A stretch of 64,000 nt of DNA, taken from the NCBI GenBank assembly GCA_949710005.1, contig OX453272.1, forward strand, positions 3,427,633 through 3,491,632, read 5' to 3'. The stretch comes from Ricordea florida (Eukaryota; Cnidaria; Anthozoa; Corallimorpharia; Ricordeidae). Every line of letters begins with the position of its first letter. The first letter of the stretch is position 1. Shown here in pieces: positions 38,301 through 51,685 of the stretch. Below the pieces are notes generated by a model that worked only from the letters and a program-made list of their open reading frames with translations, had not been told where the DNA came from and did not search any database. The translations under genes and the position numbers were made by a program.

Positions 38301-41010
38301 TAAGAGACTTCAGGGTTTAGCTCCGAGCTCTCTTAAGAATTTAATTTCAATCATGCCTGCTTCGATAGATTGATAGCTTTAATTCAAATTGTATGGCAGC
38401 GCTTTAAGGCTGAATTGCGTGATTTTACAAGTACATTTGATAAAACACTTAAAATATGAAAATGTTTAAACTGTGCTAAAAATTTACAAAATTATACATT
38501 AAGGGTTTCTTATACAAAACTTCTAACGCCTGCACATAGATGGCAGAAATGTGCTAGAAAAACACTTGGTACGCATGACTGGATTTGCAAACTGGCGTTG
38601 TCTTTTAAGGTCGTAAGAATGATTGTTCGTGGGAGAAAGAAAGTGGTGCAACTTATGATCTGGATTAAATTTTTGACATTGATCTATGCATCTGTCCTCT
38701 AAAGATATCATACTGAACATTGAAAGGCTATCACCATAACAAAGGCGTGGCGAAATAATTGATAGTGCACGTTTTTGAGTGCGTTCTACGTCCTTACTTA
38801 AGTAGTCAGGCAGCGCATGATGGTACTGAGGGCCACAATATTCTAGAACTGGTCTCATACAAGTAAGACAGAAACAGATGATATAATGTGCTGGAACATT
38901 TGCGGGAATGATTTCTGCATTGGTCCCTACTTCATTATGCATGCTGAAGCTGTCTTGTCTGGTGTAATGCACGCTCAAATATTTCTTGTGTTTGAAGAAT
39001 GAAATAGTATAGTTACAGAATGCATAATGAAGTAGGGACCTGGGTGGAAATCTTACCCCATTTGCATGCTTAAGTAATATAAGAAAGTATATTCTCTTTT
39101 TGCCCTTTTAAATTACATCCGAAACATGACAATTCCATTGGTGCGTGTCAGTTATGGTAACTCCTAACAATTAAGCACTATCTACGCATTCGAGTTCTTG
39201 AGAGTTCACAGTAACTACGTCAAAATGATGTTTAACATTCTGCTGGTCAATAATGAGTTCCTTGCATTTATCGGCATTCAGCTGGAGCTTGTGGATTGTA
39301 GACCACTGCTCAACAGCATTAACAGTGACCTGCATTCCACTTTGACCTCCCCTTGGAACCACCTCAGCGAGCGTAGTGTCATCTACATGTTTCCATGTGT
39401 CATATCCTGGAGGGCAGAGATCATTGATCAACAAAATGAAGAGCCAAGGGTTGAGTTTTGTGACCTGGGGCACACCTAATGGAATGGCGCCCCATTCGGA
39501 GAAGCAATCGCTAGATAGTTTTACTCCCTGGCACCAATCCATGAGGAAGTCGGAAACCCAATGGGCAATCCTGCAAGGAATGCGCAACCCCAGAATTTGG
39601 GCAGCTAGGGTACCATGATCTACTAGGTCAAAGTCCTTTATGTAATCCAAGCACACCACATGCACTGCTGAGCCAGTCCCATCCGTTGTTTGCGCCCACA
39701 TATGCACCATTGAGATAAGAGCATGTAGAGTTGAAGAATTGGGGATAGCTCCGAATTGATTAGAAGCAACTCCCAGGACTGCAGGACCAACATGTTCGAC
39801 AACCACAAAGTCCTCTGCTAACTTGGACTGTGCCAGTGTCAGGGGGATAGGACGGATATGCTTGGCGATGGAAGTCTCTGGCCTTACTTTCATTAGAGGT
39901 GTGACATCAGCATTCTTCCAGGACCTTGTGAGTTTCTGCTCAGCGAAAGATGCTTTTAGAATATCACAGATGGGAGAAATTAAGAAGTTAGCATATCACA
40001 ATATCAATTGCGTTGAAATAATAATGTCATATTGCTAGGAAGTCCACGGCTCAGAATGAAAGATATTGGGAGTTTGATCATTTATGGTGGCAGTCCCAGT
40101 CCTATGGAACAACCTTCCTTTGCCAATTGGACAAGTGAAAAACATTGATACTTTTAATGTTTAGACTTATTTATTTTCTAAGGCATCTTGTTAACATTTT
40201 TAGGAACATTTTTAGAACACGTAAATATTTTATTGAGCAGTATATACACATCTTAATTAGATATATTTTTATCTTTTAAGACCACTGTTATTGTAATGCG
40301 TTTTTGATTATTTATATAGAAAGGGCACACTTCAAATAAGAAATGTTGTTTTTGTTGTCTTAGGGAGACTATTTCACAGTTTCACAGAGGACTTGGGTTA
40401 TGACAATGTTTACACATGTAATTAATAAATTGGTCCACCGGGCAAAGTGCTACACAGCACTGGATGCACTTGAAAGTGGTCTCAATCACTTGCCCCTAAG
40501 CCATTTTCTTATCTTTTTTATTACAGTGAACACAGGCCTTCTGGAAGTTGAAAATATTTATCCCCATAGGCTCTTTGAAGTTGGAAACATAGAAGAAAGC
40601 AATGCGATCCGCCCATTACATTTTTTACCGTTGTCATCACTATTTTGGTCACTTACCTGTCGTTAATCCTCACTGTCCAGGCCATCAAAATCTATATCAG
40701 AACAATTAAAACCATGAAAGCTTTCGTCATCCCCCAAGTCCTCATCAAACAATGCAATATCACTCTGTCTCACACGAATCAGCCATTTTTGGAGAGTGCT
40801 TTTGCAACCTCATAGAGGTCGTCACAAGGTATCCAAATCTGCACAAAACGATATGATTGGTTAATGTCTTGTCTCCATGACAACAAAATAGATTTAAAAA
40901 AACCTTAGTAAGAGTAGCATGAGGCTTCAAAGATGGCACTGCTATCTTGGGCACTTTTGGGAGCCACAGGAGGCAGTGGGTTAACCCTTTCACTCCCAAG
41001 GGGTCTCCAT

Positions 41011-41055
<45 letters not shown>

Positions 41056-44000
41056 AGTCACTCTTGGGAGTGAAAGGGTTAAACAATCAACCTATCTTTT
41101 ATTGCGTAACCGAGAAGTTGGGTTTTAGAGGCCTTGGTACTTACTCAATTTAGTTATTGTTTTACTGCCTTTATTCCCAAAGCCTGCCTGTGCAACTTTT
41201 GATTCTGACACCTGTCATTTCTTCACAGAATGCAAAACACTGGTGGAGGTGATGTGTTTCTACCATTATTTATACGCCCACAACAAAAGGTCTGTTGCTT
41301 TCTTTATCAGTCTTTTTTCTTTTGGTCTTCAATGCATTAAGAAACATGCTCACAAAGGTGATTGATTTCTATAATGTAGTTATTAACCTGTTAAGTCCCA
41401 ATGTTGACAAGCATTCAGTGTTGACAAGCATTCAGTGTCGACAAGCATTCAGTGTCGACCAGCATTCAGTGTCGACCAGCATTCAGTGTCGACCAGCATT
41501 CAATGTCGACCAGCATTCAGTGTCGACCAGCATTCAGTGTCGACCAGCATTCAGTGTCGACCAGCATTCAGTGTCGACCAGCATTCAGTGTCGACCAGCA
41601 TCCAGTGTCGACCAGCATCCAGTGTCGACCAGCATCCAGTGTTGACAAGCATTCAATGTTTGTGGAGTTTGATTAACCAGTGTAAGTAGTTCTGAGAAGA
41701 ACTGTTGATTAGGTTGACTGACATTTCAACAAGCTGAGTCATCAAGTCATCATCAGAGTCAAGTAGCAGTGGTTAGACGTCGGACTATGTCCATGACTTA
41801 GTGCACTTGCAACCAGCATTTCCTTTTGAGACTGAAATGTCCAATTCTAGAACGGCAGACGTGACTGCATATACCACAGATATAGTAAGATGCTGCTGGT
41901 TCTGATGCTGTTTTCTTCGCTGCAGCTTTTCTCTTTGCTCTTCTTTCATCGGCTTCAGCTTTCAGCTGTGTCTCTCCTACCTGAAGTTGCAGACTGCACA
42001 CAGACCTCCATTTGTCATGATAAGCAGCATGTGTCTTCCAGTTGCCTGTTGGCAGACCAGTGGCAAGCATGTCTCTCTTACAGACATCCTTGAAGTTCAG
42101 CGTAGGTTTGCCAACAGGCCTCCACCCAGATTCCAGCTCACTGGACAGCAGGACCTTGGGGATTCGCCTGTTTTCCATTTGGTGCACATGGCCAAGCCAC
42201 CTCAGTCTGCATTGTTTGTGGAGGGTAAATATTGAGGGGATAACAGCTCTTTCAAGTACCTCATTGTTTGAGACCTTATCTGTCCACAAGATGGAAAGGA
42301 TGCGATGAAGACGTCTCATATGGAAGGTGTTCAAGCGCCTCTCCTGCCCAGCATAAGTTGTCCAAGACTCGCTGCTGTAAAGTAAGGTGCTCACAATGCA
42401 GGCATGAAAGACATCAATGCACAGAAGTGATAAGCAGCAGCAGTTATTGCAGTCGCTGCAGTCTCCCTTGTTCTTGTACAGGGTTCAGGTTATTGTCCCT
42501 CATCTCCTGTGGGATGGATCTCTCCTCCCAGCACCTGCAGAACAACTGATGGAGATTGTGAAGCAACTGGCTTCCGCCATATTTGAACACTTCGGCCAGG
42601 ATACCATATTGCCCTGGGACCTTTCCAGATGATATATCATTTATAGCATTTGAGAGTTCGTCTTTGGTGGGGGCGTCATCAAGTTTAAACAATGTGGGAA
42701 GCCTCTCAATGTTGTTGAGGACAGAGAGTGAGACAGAGTTCATTCCACCATAGAGCTCACTGTAGTGCTCCACCCAGCACTCCATCAGTTTTGAATTGTC
42801 AGTAATGGTCTCACCAGTTGATGTCTTCAGTGGTGCACACTTAGACTGTGTAGGTCCTATTGGCTTTGTGATACCCTCAAACATGCCCCTCAAATTTCCA
42901 GTGTCAGCAGCTTACTGGATTTCAGCACAGAGATTCATCCAGTAGTTGCTGGCACAGTTCTTGAATTTTTCTTTTGCACATCGCCTGGCCTCCCAGAGTG
43001 CTTCCAGAGAGCTAGGTGGTAGTTCTGCTGGGCATGCCTCTTTTCTTCTTCTTTTTGTTTGCATTGAACCAGTCTTGGCTTTTAGGTTCCTTCTTGCCAA
43101 AGGCCATTAAGGCTGCAGTATGGGTTGTGTTCCTGATGTGGCACCAGTGATCTTCCAAATCGATCTCCCACCAGTCCCCAAGTTTCTATCTCACGGTGTC
43201 CTTGAATGGAGAGACGTTTTCAGGGATGGCAGTGGTGGCAGTGTCGATGCGATATTTGACGGGTTAGTATATGCCACACAAGTGAATAGTGCATTTTGCG
43301 CATTCTGATTGGTTTACTCGGAGGTGATTAGGAAAGTACTATTCACCTCCGAGCAGCTCAAGAGAAAATGGCCTCTTGTTTCTGTTTTCGAAGAGGAAAT
43401 TATTTGAATAAACACTAGTTATTTAGCTTGTGTGGTATATACTAAGACAATTATTCACCTCCACTTCTGTGAATAATTTTTAAATGTCGTCTGGTGGTGG
43501 TATTCATGTCTGTTCAACGTTGTGATTGTCCTTTTAAGCCAGGATATTACTTGCTGTTTGTCAGTAAGGCCATGGTGTTATTATAGGATTCCTGAAGTTG
43601 TCATTGGTTAGTTTTTGTCAGTTTCAATTATTCCTAGTGCCCTTGATATTTAAGAGAATGATCACCAGTAATAGGCTTTGTTGTTATTCCTCTTTCTGGT
43701 ACTGTACAAAATATACTGTAAGGGGGACCCCTGAAGAGGATTCCTGTTATTGTATTGTTGCTTGAAGGGCTGAGAACCAACAGTACCCATTTTGCTTCAT
43801 ACAACCTGGATAATAAAATCCCTTCCTGCTGGAACCTGTTGTGGCATCGTTGGTTTTGCAACTGCTGTATGCTCTATTACATTTCTAGTGTCAGCCAGTG
43901 TGTCATACCATAAGTGCTCTTGCTGTTTTCAGAATCAGCAAAATCCAAGCCGTGGGAGTAGAAGAATGCCACCAAAGAGAGTTATAAACCTGGGCACGCC

Positions 44001-47000
44001 TCCAGCAATTGATGTAAGTTAAGCATTAGTAAGAAAGGCAATGTTATGTGCATTAATTAACCCATTCACTCCTGGGACTTTAAAGCGCGACAACCCCCCA
44101 ATTCCCTGGGAGTTTTGGCCTAAAAATTTGCGTTCGCGAACGCGTGAAGTAAACCATATGCGCAGTAAACCCAAAGACAAGATCAAGTTTTCAAACAAAC
44201 TCCCTTTTGAAGTGGAATAAATAAGCGACTAGAAAATGTAAAATAAATGCTGTTTAACCAAAGGAATTGATACAAATGGTCAACAGGACTATGGAAATCG
44301 AATAATTTCTTTACCGCGCGACAAAAGGCACAAAAATAAATATTTCACGGGTCGCACAAAACACATGAGAAAACAATCATCAAAGCCAAAATGGGCAAAA
44401 ACACGATTTCTAAATACTGTTCCTTAGTTTAGCTAAAGTTAATTGAAGTTTTCTTTCAGATAAATCCGGTTACAAAGAGAGGCGCATTAATAATTTCAAC
44501 GTAAACAAGCCGCAAGCGCTTCGCATCAATAAACATGATAAAGGAAATATATACTCTGTACTTCACATAAAAGACACACAAATGGGTCTCCAAATCAAGT
44601 TAATTCAAAACATGAAAGATAAATGGTAGCCAAATTATGAAATGGGTCAATCATGAAAGAACTGAAGCCAAAAAAACTGGCAAAAGGAAAACCCAAATGC
44701 GTAAATGCGTTAGAACACGCAAATCGAATTATCTCATCAAATGAAATTAACCACAGCCAAAAGGGTCAAAAAGGTCAAGCAAACAACAATCATTTTCAAG
44801 AAATAAATACTCTCCGAATCCATTAAAGTTGTCTTCGCTCTCTGAGTCCCCAAAAATTAACGCGACCTCGGAGTCAATTTCAGAAGCCGCCGCCATTGTT
44901 TTCGCAAAACGAGTTGGCTTGCGCTCATCGGAAAATCCCGACCTCGTGTTGTTCTCATCAGCTGTCAAAATATGCGCAAAAGACGGCAAATGATTGGTTT
45001 ATTATCTGTCAAAGTCTCTATGAGGACAAAAGAGCAAATAACCCTCAGTAGGAGTGGGGAGAGGGTCAAGACCAGCGGCCATTTTTACGGGCGGTTACGG
45101 GCGGTTCAGGGAATTCGTGGGTTGTCGTACACGGGCGGTTACGGGCGGTTCAGGGGCGAATGGGTTAAGAAATAGAAACATTTTCTGTGTTCCTATCAAG
45201 TTATAAAACCACCACCAGCTTTTTCGAGTTTCTTTAACTCAAAACACTAAGAAAATGTTTTCGGTTTCTTTTAGAAAATAGACCAATACCTGTGACTACA
45301 ACAACTTTTTTGTGCAAGTTATAGAAACACTATTTTAAGCCAATCAGCACATATTTTCCTTTGGATATTTTCTAAATGGATTTAAACCTTCCTATTTATA
45401 GCTGCCTCCACATAGTACCAACAAAATGTTGTACCAGCCAGTACATACTAAAGATGTATATGTGGCAGTTCAATTTTATCCTTGGTTTAAATTATGTTTT
45501 CTTTTGTCTCAAATTCGTTATCGTAAATTACATACCAAAAAGCAAAGGAAAATAAAATTTAAACCTAGGAAAAAATTGAACCACAACATATACACCTGAG
45601 AGCCACTTGACAGACATGGCATTTTATGGTCCCAAACCTAACATTGAATTTGTGCAGTGTGCTTGTATCTCTCTCAGGTGCAATATATAGCCATATCAGT
45701 GCATGTATTTGTAATAATAATTATAATTCAAGGGATCACACTCCACAGAGACTTTATTGGTCAAACATGTAAAGACTTCCTTACTTAATCCTCTTCTTCC
45801 ACTGTGGCAAATATGGCCGTGATAGCCTAATGATGGTTTGCTCAGTTACACGCTAATAAGGTGAACTTGTTAGTCGGGCAACCGACTATAGGTTTACCCT
45901 CGAGTTTCATCGCAAATCGCAGTCACATGCAATGGGGAATACTGCAGACACGTAATACGGGCGCAACCTTTCTACGATGTCGAAGTCGATGGCGAATATG
46001 TTGAAAACAGATGAGGTCATCTTTTCTATGCTCAAACATACAGACCCACAAACTGTTCGCGGTAGACCCACTCTAAAAAAAGGCGTGTGTAATGAGCGTA
46101 TATTTCGAAACGGGACGTTCTGCGAACTGAAAATAGGAAAAGAACCAAATGATGTAGCGAATGTCTCAAAAGAATCAAACCAGAAATCAAATGAGTTACC
46201 AGTGAACAGAAAATGTGGACAGAGTGACAGAAGAGCATTTGCTGATAAAGACAAGGTGCCTCGCGATGAAACTCGAGGAAACGACAACAAAGATGCCACT
46301 TTTCCGTTGGGGCTAAACTTCAGAATACCCGGCCACGATTGCGTGACATTAAAGGTCTGCTCCAGCAGTCCTGCAGTCAATAAATATTTGCATATGGAAA
46401 CAAATACCTTGTTCTATAATCCATGTGCCGAAAACAAGCACAATACACATGAATATTCCTCGTTCTATAATCCATATGCTGAAAACAAGCACAATACACA
46501 TGAATATTCCTCGTTCTATAATCCATGTGCCGAAAATAAGCACATTATACACATTAACATACCTCATTCTATAATCAATGTGCCGAAAACAGGTAATCCA
46601 TGTCACATCCTTTTCTTCCAACTGCGGGACTGCGGGACTGCGGGAGCACTAGTTCTATACCCACTCCATCCACTTTTATTTCTTTTAAAATATTTTTTGG
46701 CCCATTTCTCTTTTTTAATTTCATGATTGACATCGCGACTGCGGCACCACGGGAGCACGAGATTAATGTCACGCAATCGTGGCCGGGTATTCTGAAGTTG
46801 CTCCCTTAACAGCACGTCTACCTGTTGTCCGACTGACGATCTTAGATCGTCTTGTTTCTTTTAAATCTAAACTAAGGCAGTGCAGTGCCAGGTGGTTTTG
46901 AGCCTATCAGGTTTTCTCCTTCCTGCTGTTGTTCATTTTAAAACTGCTTTTGGTGTTCTTTCCCATTTTTAATACATGCCCCAGCCACCTTAGGTTCCTC

Positions 47001-50000
47001 TGCTGGATTTCTTTCATGATGCCTCCATTGTCAGTCTAGTCGTTGCTCAGTAATGGGCACATGCAAAGACATGCTTTTTAATGTCTATGTGAAAAGGGCA
47101 GTTCTTTTTCCTTATAAGTAGATGGAAAGTTTATACAGAGGTTTTCTCAGCCATCCCTTTCATAAAGGTATTGATGTTATTGTATCTCTTTTTTTTATGT
47201 TTTAAGCTAAAGAGAAGTGAAAATAGATGGGTTCGACCAAGTGAACTTTCCAAGACGAAGGATGAGGAAGTTCAGAAAACTGAGGTAAGCACTGAATTGA
47301 TGTAATTCTCACTGTGGTGATTAATTAACCCTTTAATCCCTAAGGTGTCTGCCTGTGATGAGTAAAATCGTCTAGCCAGAGTAAAATATATAACTCGTAG
47401 GGTGGCTAAAGAATCCAGTCATGGTTTTGGAGGGATTAAAATGATATATGTCCTTTGTGTTTACCCCTTATGGGTTCATATTTGTAAGAGATAAATTGCA
47501 GTCATTGATCTGCATCCTTTATTTCTTGGACTGTAGTGCTTGTAGCTTAGGCAGTACTGAAAGCATTTTTAACAATGTACCTAATCACAACTAACAAAGA
47601 AAATTAATAAATTATATTACACCGGGCATGACCCAAATATTAATGAACGAAATGTAAACAGGGGACATGAAGGAAACGGACTATGATAGCAAATAGATCA
47701 TACTTGAATATAGAGGTGTAATGTCGTGATGATTTGTAAACTTGTCTAATCAACCAGTTGATGCTTGAAAGTGTTAGCAATCATCCAACACAACAGTGCT
47801 AAGAAAGATTTTGCCTTACCAGCATCTCATCATATTAATACGTATGACAAAAATGGGACCAGAGAAGCACGTGCAGATAATTGATGATAATGATAATGTA
47901 ATAATAATTATAGTGAACTTTATTTGAGTGTCAACTATATTTAGCACTGACATACTAATTGAGGACACTGTAATTAAGCACAAATGAAATCAAAATAATA
48001 TTGAATTAAATCAATTCAGATCAAATCAAATGTTGGTTGTTATGGAGAGGGGAAAACCGGAGTACCCAGAGAAAAAAACTCTCGGAGCAGAGTAGAGAAC
48101 CAACAAACTCAGCCCACATATGACGCCGGGGCTGGGAATCAAACCAGGGCCACATTGGTTGAAGGCAGGTACTCTCACCGCTGCGCCAACCCTGCTCCCT
48201 AATTAGTTGACGATCGATGTCCGGTTCAACCGTATACAGAAAGTAGTTGGCTCATGTAGAAATCTTTCTGAAATGAGGAATTCTACACTGGATTTAGCAA
48301 GGGTTGTACTGTATATTCAATGTTTTTATAGGTTATCAAGAAATCTCCTCTGCTCATTTATTCCAAATTGCCCTAAAAGGCATTTGATTACTTTTTAGTA
48401 ATATATATGCAAAAATTTAATTTCAAACTTTGGCACTCAGTTTCAGCTGTTTCCACTATTTGGGTTTGATTAATGTGTTCTCAGCCAATCAACGTGTTGA
48501 AAATTTAACGTGCATAATGGTTCTGACTGTTATTTCTTTTTGTCATTTTTATAGGACCTCTTCCGAAAGGTCAGGAGTATCTTAAACAAACTCACACCGC
48601 AAAAGTTCCAGACATTGACACAGCAGATTTTGGATCTGGATATTGACACTACAGAGAGGTTGGAAGGTGTTATCGAACTTATATTTGAAAAGGTGGGCTA
48701 GATATGTGTGTCTGTCATAGAAGTACAGTGATATAACAGGATGTTGTCCATATATGTATCCATATCCAACGTATCCTAGTAGATTCCAGTGGACGTCAGT
48801 GGAATCCACTGGAGTTTTAGCAAGTCTAGTTGTAAAATACCTTGTCTTGGAAGCTATGACCCAAGACAAGCTTGTTCCATATGTAATATACTTTGCTCTC
48901 CTTAAGCTATAACTGATAACAAGCATGCTACACATGTAATATACCTCGTTCTTTAAGCCATGACCCGAGACAAGAATGCTTCCCAAGACATATACCTTGT
49001 TCTTTGTGCCGTGACCCAAGACAAGCACACTGCACATGTAGTATACCTCGTATACCCTATTTTTAAGCCATGGCCAGAGACAAGCTTGCTACACATGTAA
49101 AATACCTTATTCTTTAAGCCTCGACCCAAGAAAAGGATGCTATACATCTTTAAGCCATGACCTGATACAAGCACACTACACATGACATATACCTTGTTCT
49201 TTAAGCCATGACCCAAGACAAGGATGCTATACATGGGACATAAATTTTCGTTCTTTAAGCTGTGATCTGATACAAGTGCACTACACATTACATATACCTT
49301 TTTGTGTAGTTTAATAAACGAGCATAGCCAAGTGGTTTACACTGAAAAAGCATGAAATGCAAGTTTATTGGACGGCTTTAAAAAACTTTTTATGTGGACC
49401 TATTCATTATTACACTAAACTTTGGATTTTGGTGTATTTCGACCAAGAAAATTGAATGCTGATGTTATTATCTGTGTCTATATCAGATAATTTATATAGA
49501 CACTCTTAAAATATTCATTTCATTTGTATCTTCCTTATGAATTATTAATGAGTTTTAAGGTTGAATAAAAGAAAATTAAGTGTAGTCATTGGATGACTAT
49601 TGATGTTGGCCCAGCTTTTTTAGTTTAATAACCAGTTAACAGTTAATGTAGTATTTTTTCTTTTCTTTTCTTTTTTGTTGGTGTTATGGCTTTGGTTTAT
49701 TGTATAAATAATTGCTTTGCTGTTTTTACCAGGCCATTGATGAACCAGGATTCAGTGTGGCCTATGCTAATATGTGCAGATGCCTTATTTCAGTAAGTTT
49801 ATAAATGTATGTGTAAACTAAAGGGAGTTGAAAAGTCACTGTGCCATCAAAAATATTTGCTGACACAAAATGTTTGTTTTAATGAGCTTAATAAGTGTGG
49901 GTACCCAGCTGGCCATGCGTTACAGGCTTTGACCAAGTGAGCCAGCCATGTGATATGGGACTTATTCAGAACTAATTTGTTGTTGTAGTCATTTAATTAA

Positions 50001-51644
50001 TAATTGTTACATGACTGTTCTTCATGGTCTGGCAAGGTGAAGCAAATCAAGATTTCTCTTTGAGTGCCATGCAGTAATAGACAAGTTGGGTGTACCTTGT
50101 CCACTCAGGATTTCCTGTTTGTCCAGCAAAACAAAATAAAACGAAATGGCTGCGTTTTTTATTGACCAATTTTGGCTTCTCTCTTTTTTGTATTTTTATT
50201 GATTGAGACTACGGTGTAGAAAGAACTCAGTCAATAATGCAGCCAGCTTAACCTCACACTTGGTCAATAATGTATACAAATATTTATGTAGTTCTAGGGA
50301 GATGCTAGCAAGTTTGGTTTAAATGACCAGTTGTCCCCTCATTTGTAGAAACTTTGCATGACTGAAATGAAATCAGTGATGTTGAAATCTCCAGCTAGTG
50401 AAGACAATGGGAACCAATGCCCGTAGAGGCTAAAAGACACAGAAGTTTTATAAGATAACTAATGGTCTATTTCTGCTCTACCTTAGTCAATAATATACAT
50501 AACACAGTAGCTAACACTGGAAATGGAAATGACAGAAAATGGGTACATGTAGCAACAAAAAGTATGCTTTTGCAACAAAATAGATAAATTGCTTACATTA
50601 CAAAGTGGTTTGTCAGCATGATAGTATTGTTTGGTGTGTACTTGAAAGCAAAATGCCAAAATTCAACCTGGTTCAGTCACACTTGCTCTGTTGAAATTGA
50701 AGTCCCTCATATCCCTGAGTTAAAAAGGAACAGTGATAAGGGGAGGACAACATTACATTGGTATTGCGTTGGTTATTAACTGTAGATTATACTGATATCC
50801 GTATAATAATCATTCATGATCAAAGTTTACCCTCACAGCTCCAATGTAAATAAGTTTATTCTTTTTGGAATCTGTGAATATTAAAGTATATTATTATTGT
50901 TATTATTATTATTATTGTACTGGTATTGATATAATTGTTATTATTATTGCTACTATTATTATCATCTTATCCCTATATGGAGAAACTGTGGAATGTTTTA
51001 TATTTTATTTGGGGGACACCCTATATTAAGGGGACCCTTGAGAAGGTTACAAGGCTGTCCGTCTAAAAGAGGTTTCGGTGAAGGCAGTATCTTCACATCT
51101 AACGTCTTTGTTCACAGAAAAAAGTTGTAGTGGAGAAGGATGGTAAAGAGTCTGCTGTAAGTTTCAGAAAGATTTTATTGAATCGTTGTCAAAAGGAATT
51201 TGAGAAGGAAAAATCTGATGAGAGGAAAATTCACCAGAAACTGGAAGAACTCTCAAGTCAAGGATTGACAGTAAGTGATTCTTTCTCGGAAGGTTTGTTT
51301 TTGAGGATGTTAATATATTACTTGTATTCACTAAAGAAAATAGAGAAAGTTATCAGAGAAAAAAACCCGCTTTAAAATTTAAACCTTGATTAGCGCTAAT
51401 CTTCCTTCGAGCAGCCGGCCAGTGTAACAGTCAAAATCTGTCAGTGTCTAAACTAAAGTTTGAAATGAGATCCGATTGAACAAAAGTCCTTAAGAAGCAG
51501 TAACATGTTAATACAGCATTCAGAGTAAAGCCATGTGTACCATTTTCATTACTTCACGACCCTTTCACTTTGACATTCTAGCAGTATATGGGATATTTGT
51601 CCCATGAACCTTGTTTAACCCTTTCACTCCCAAGGGGTCTCCAT

Positions 51645-51685
<41 letters not shown>

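Noticed and set aside
41295-41689. Overlapping + strand frames with repeated [13 protein letters not shown]
   Set aside because: Artefact of the 17-bp minisatellite inside an intron.
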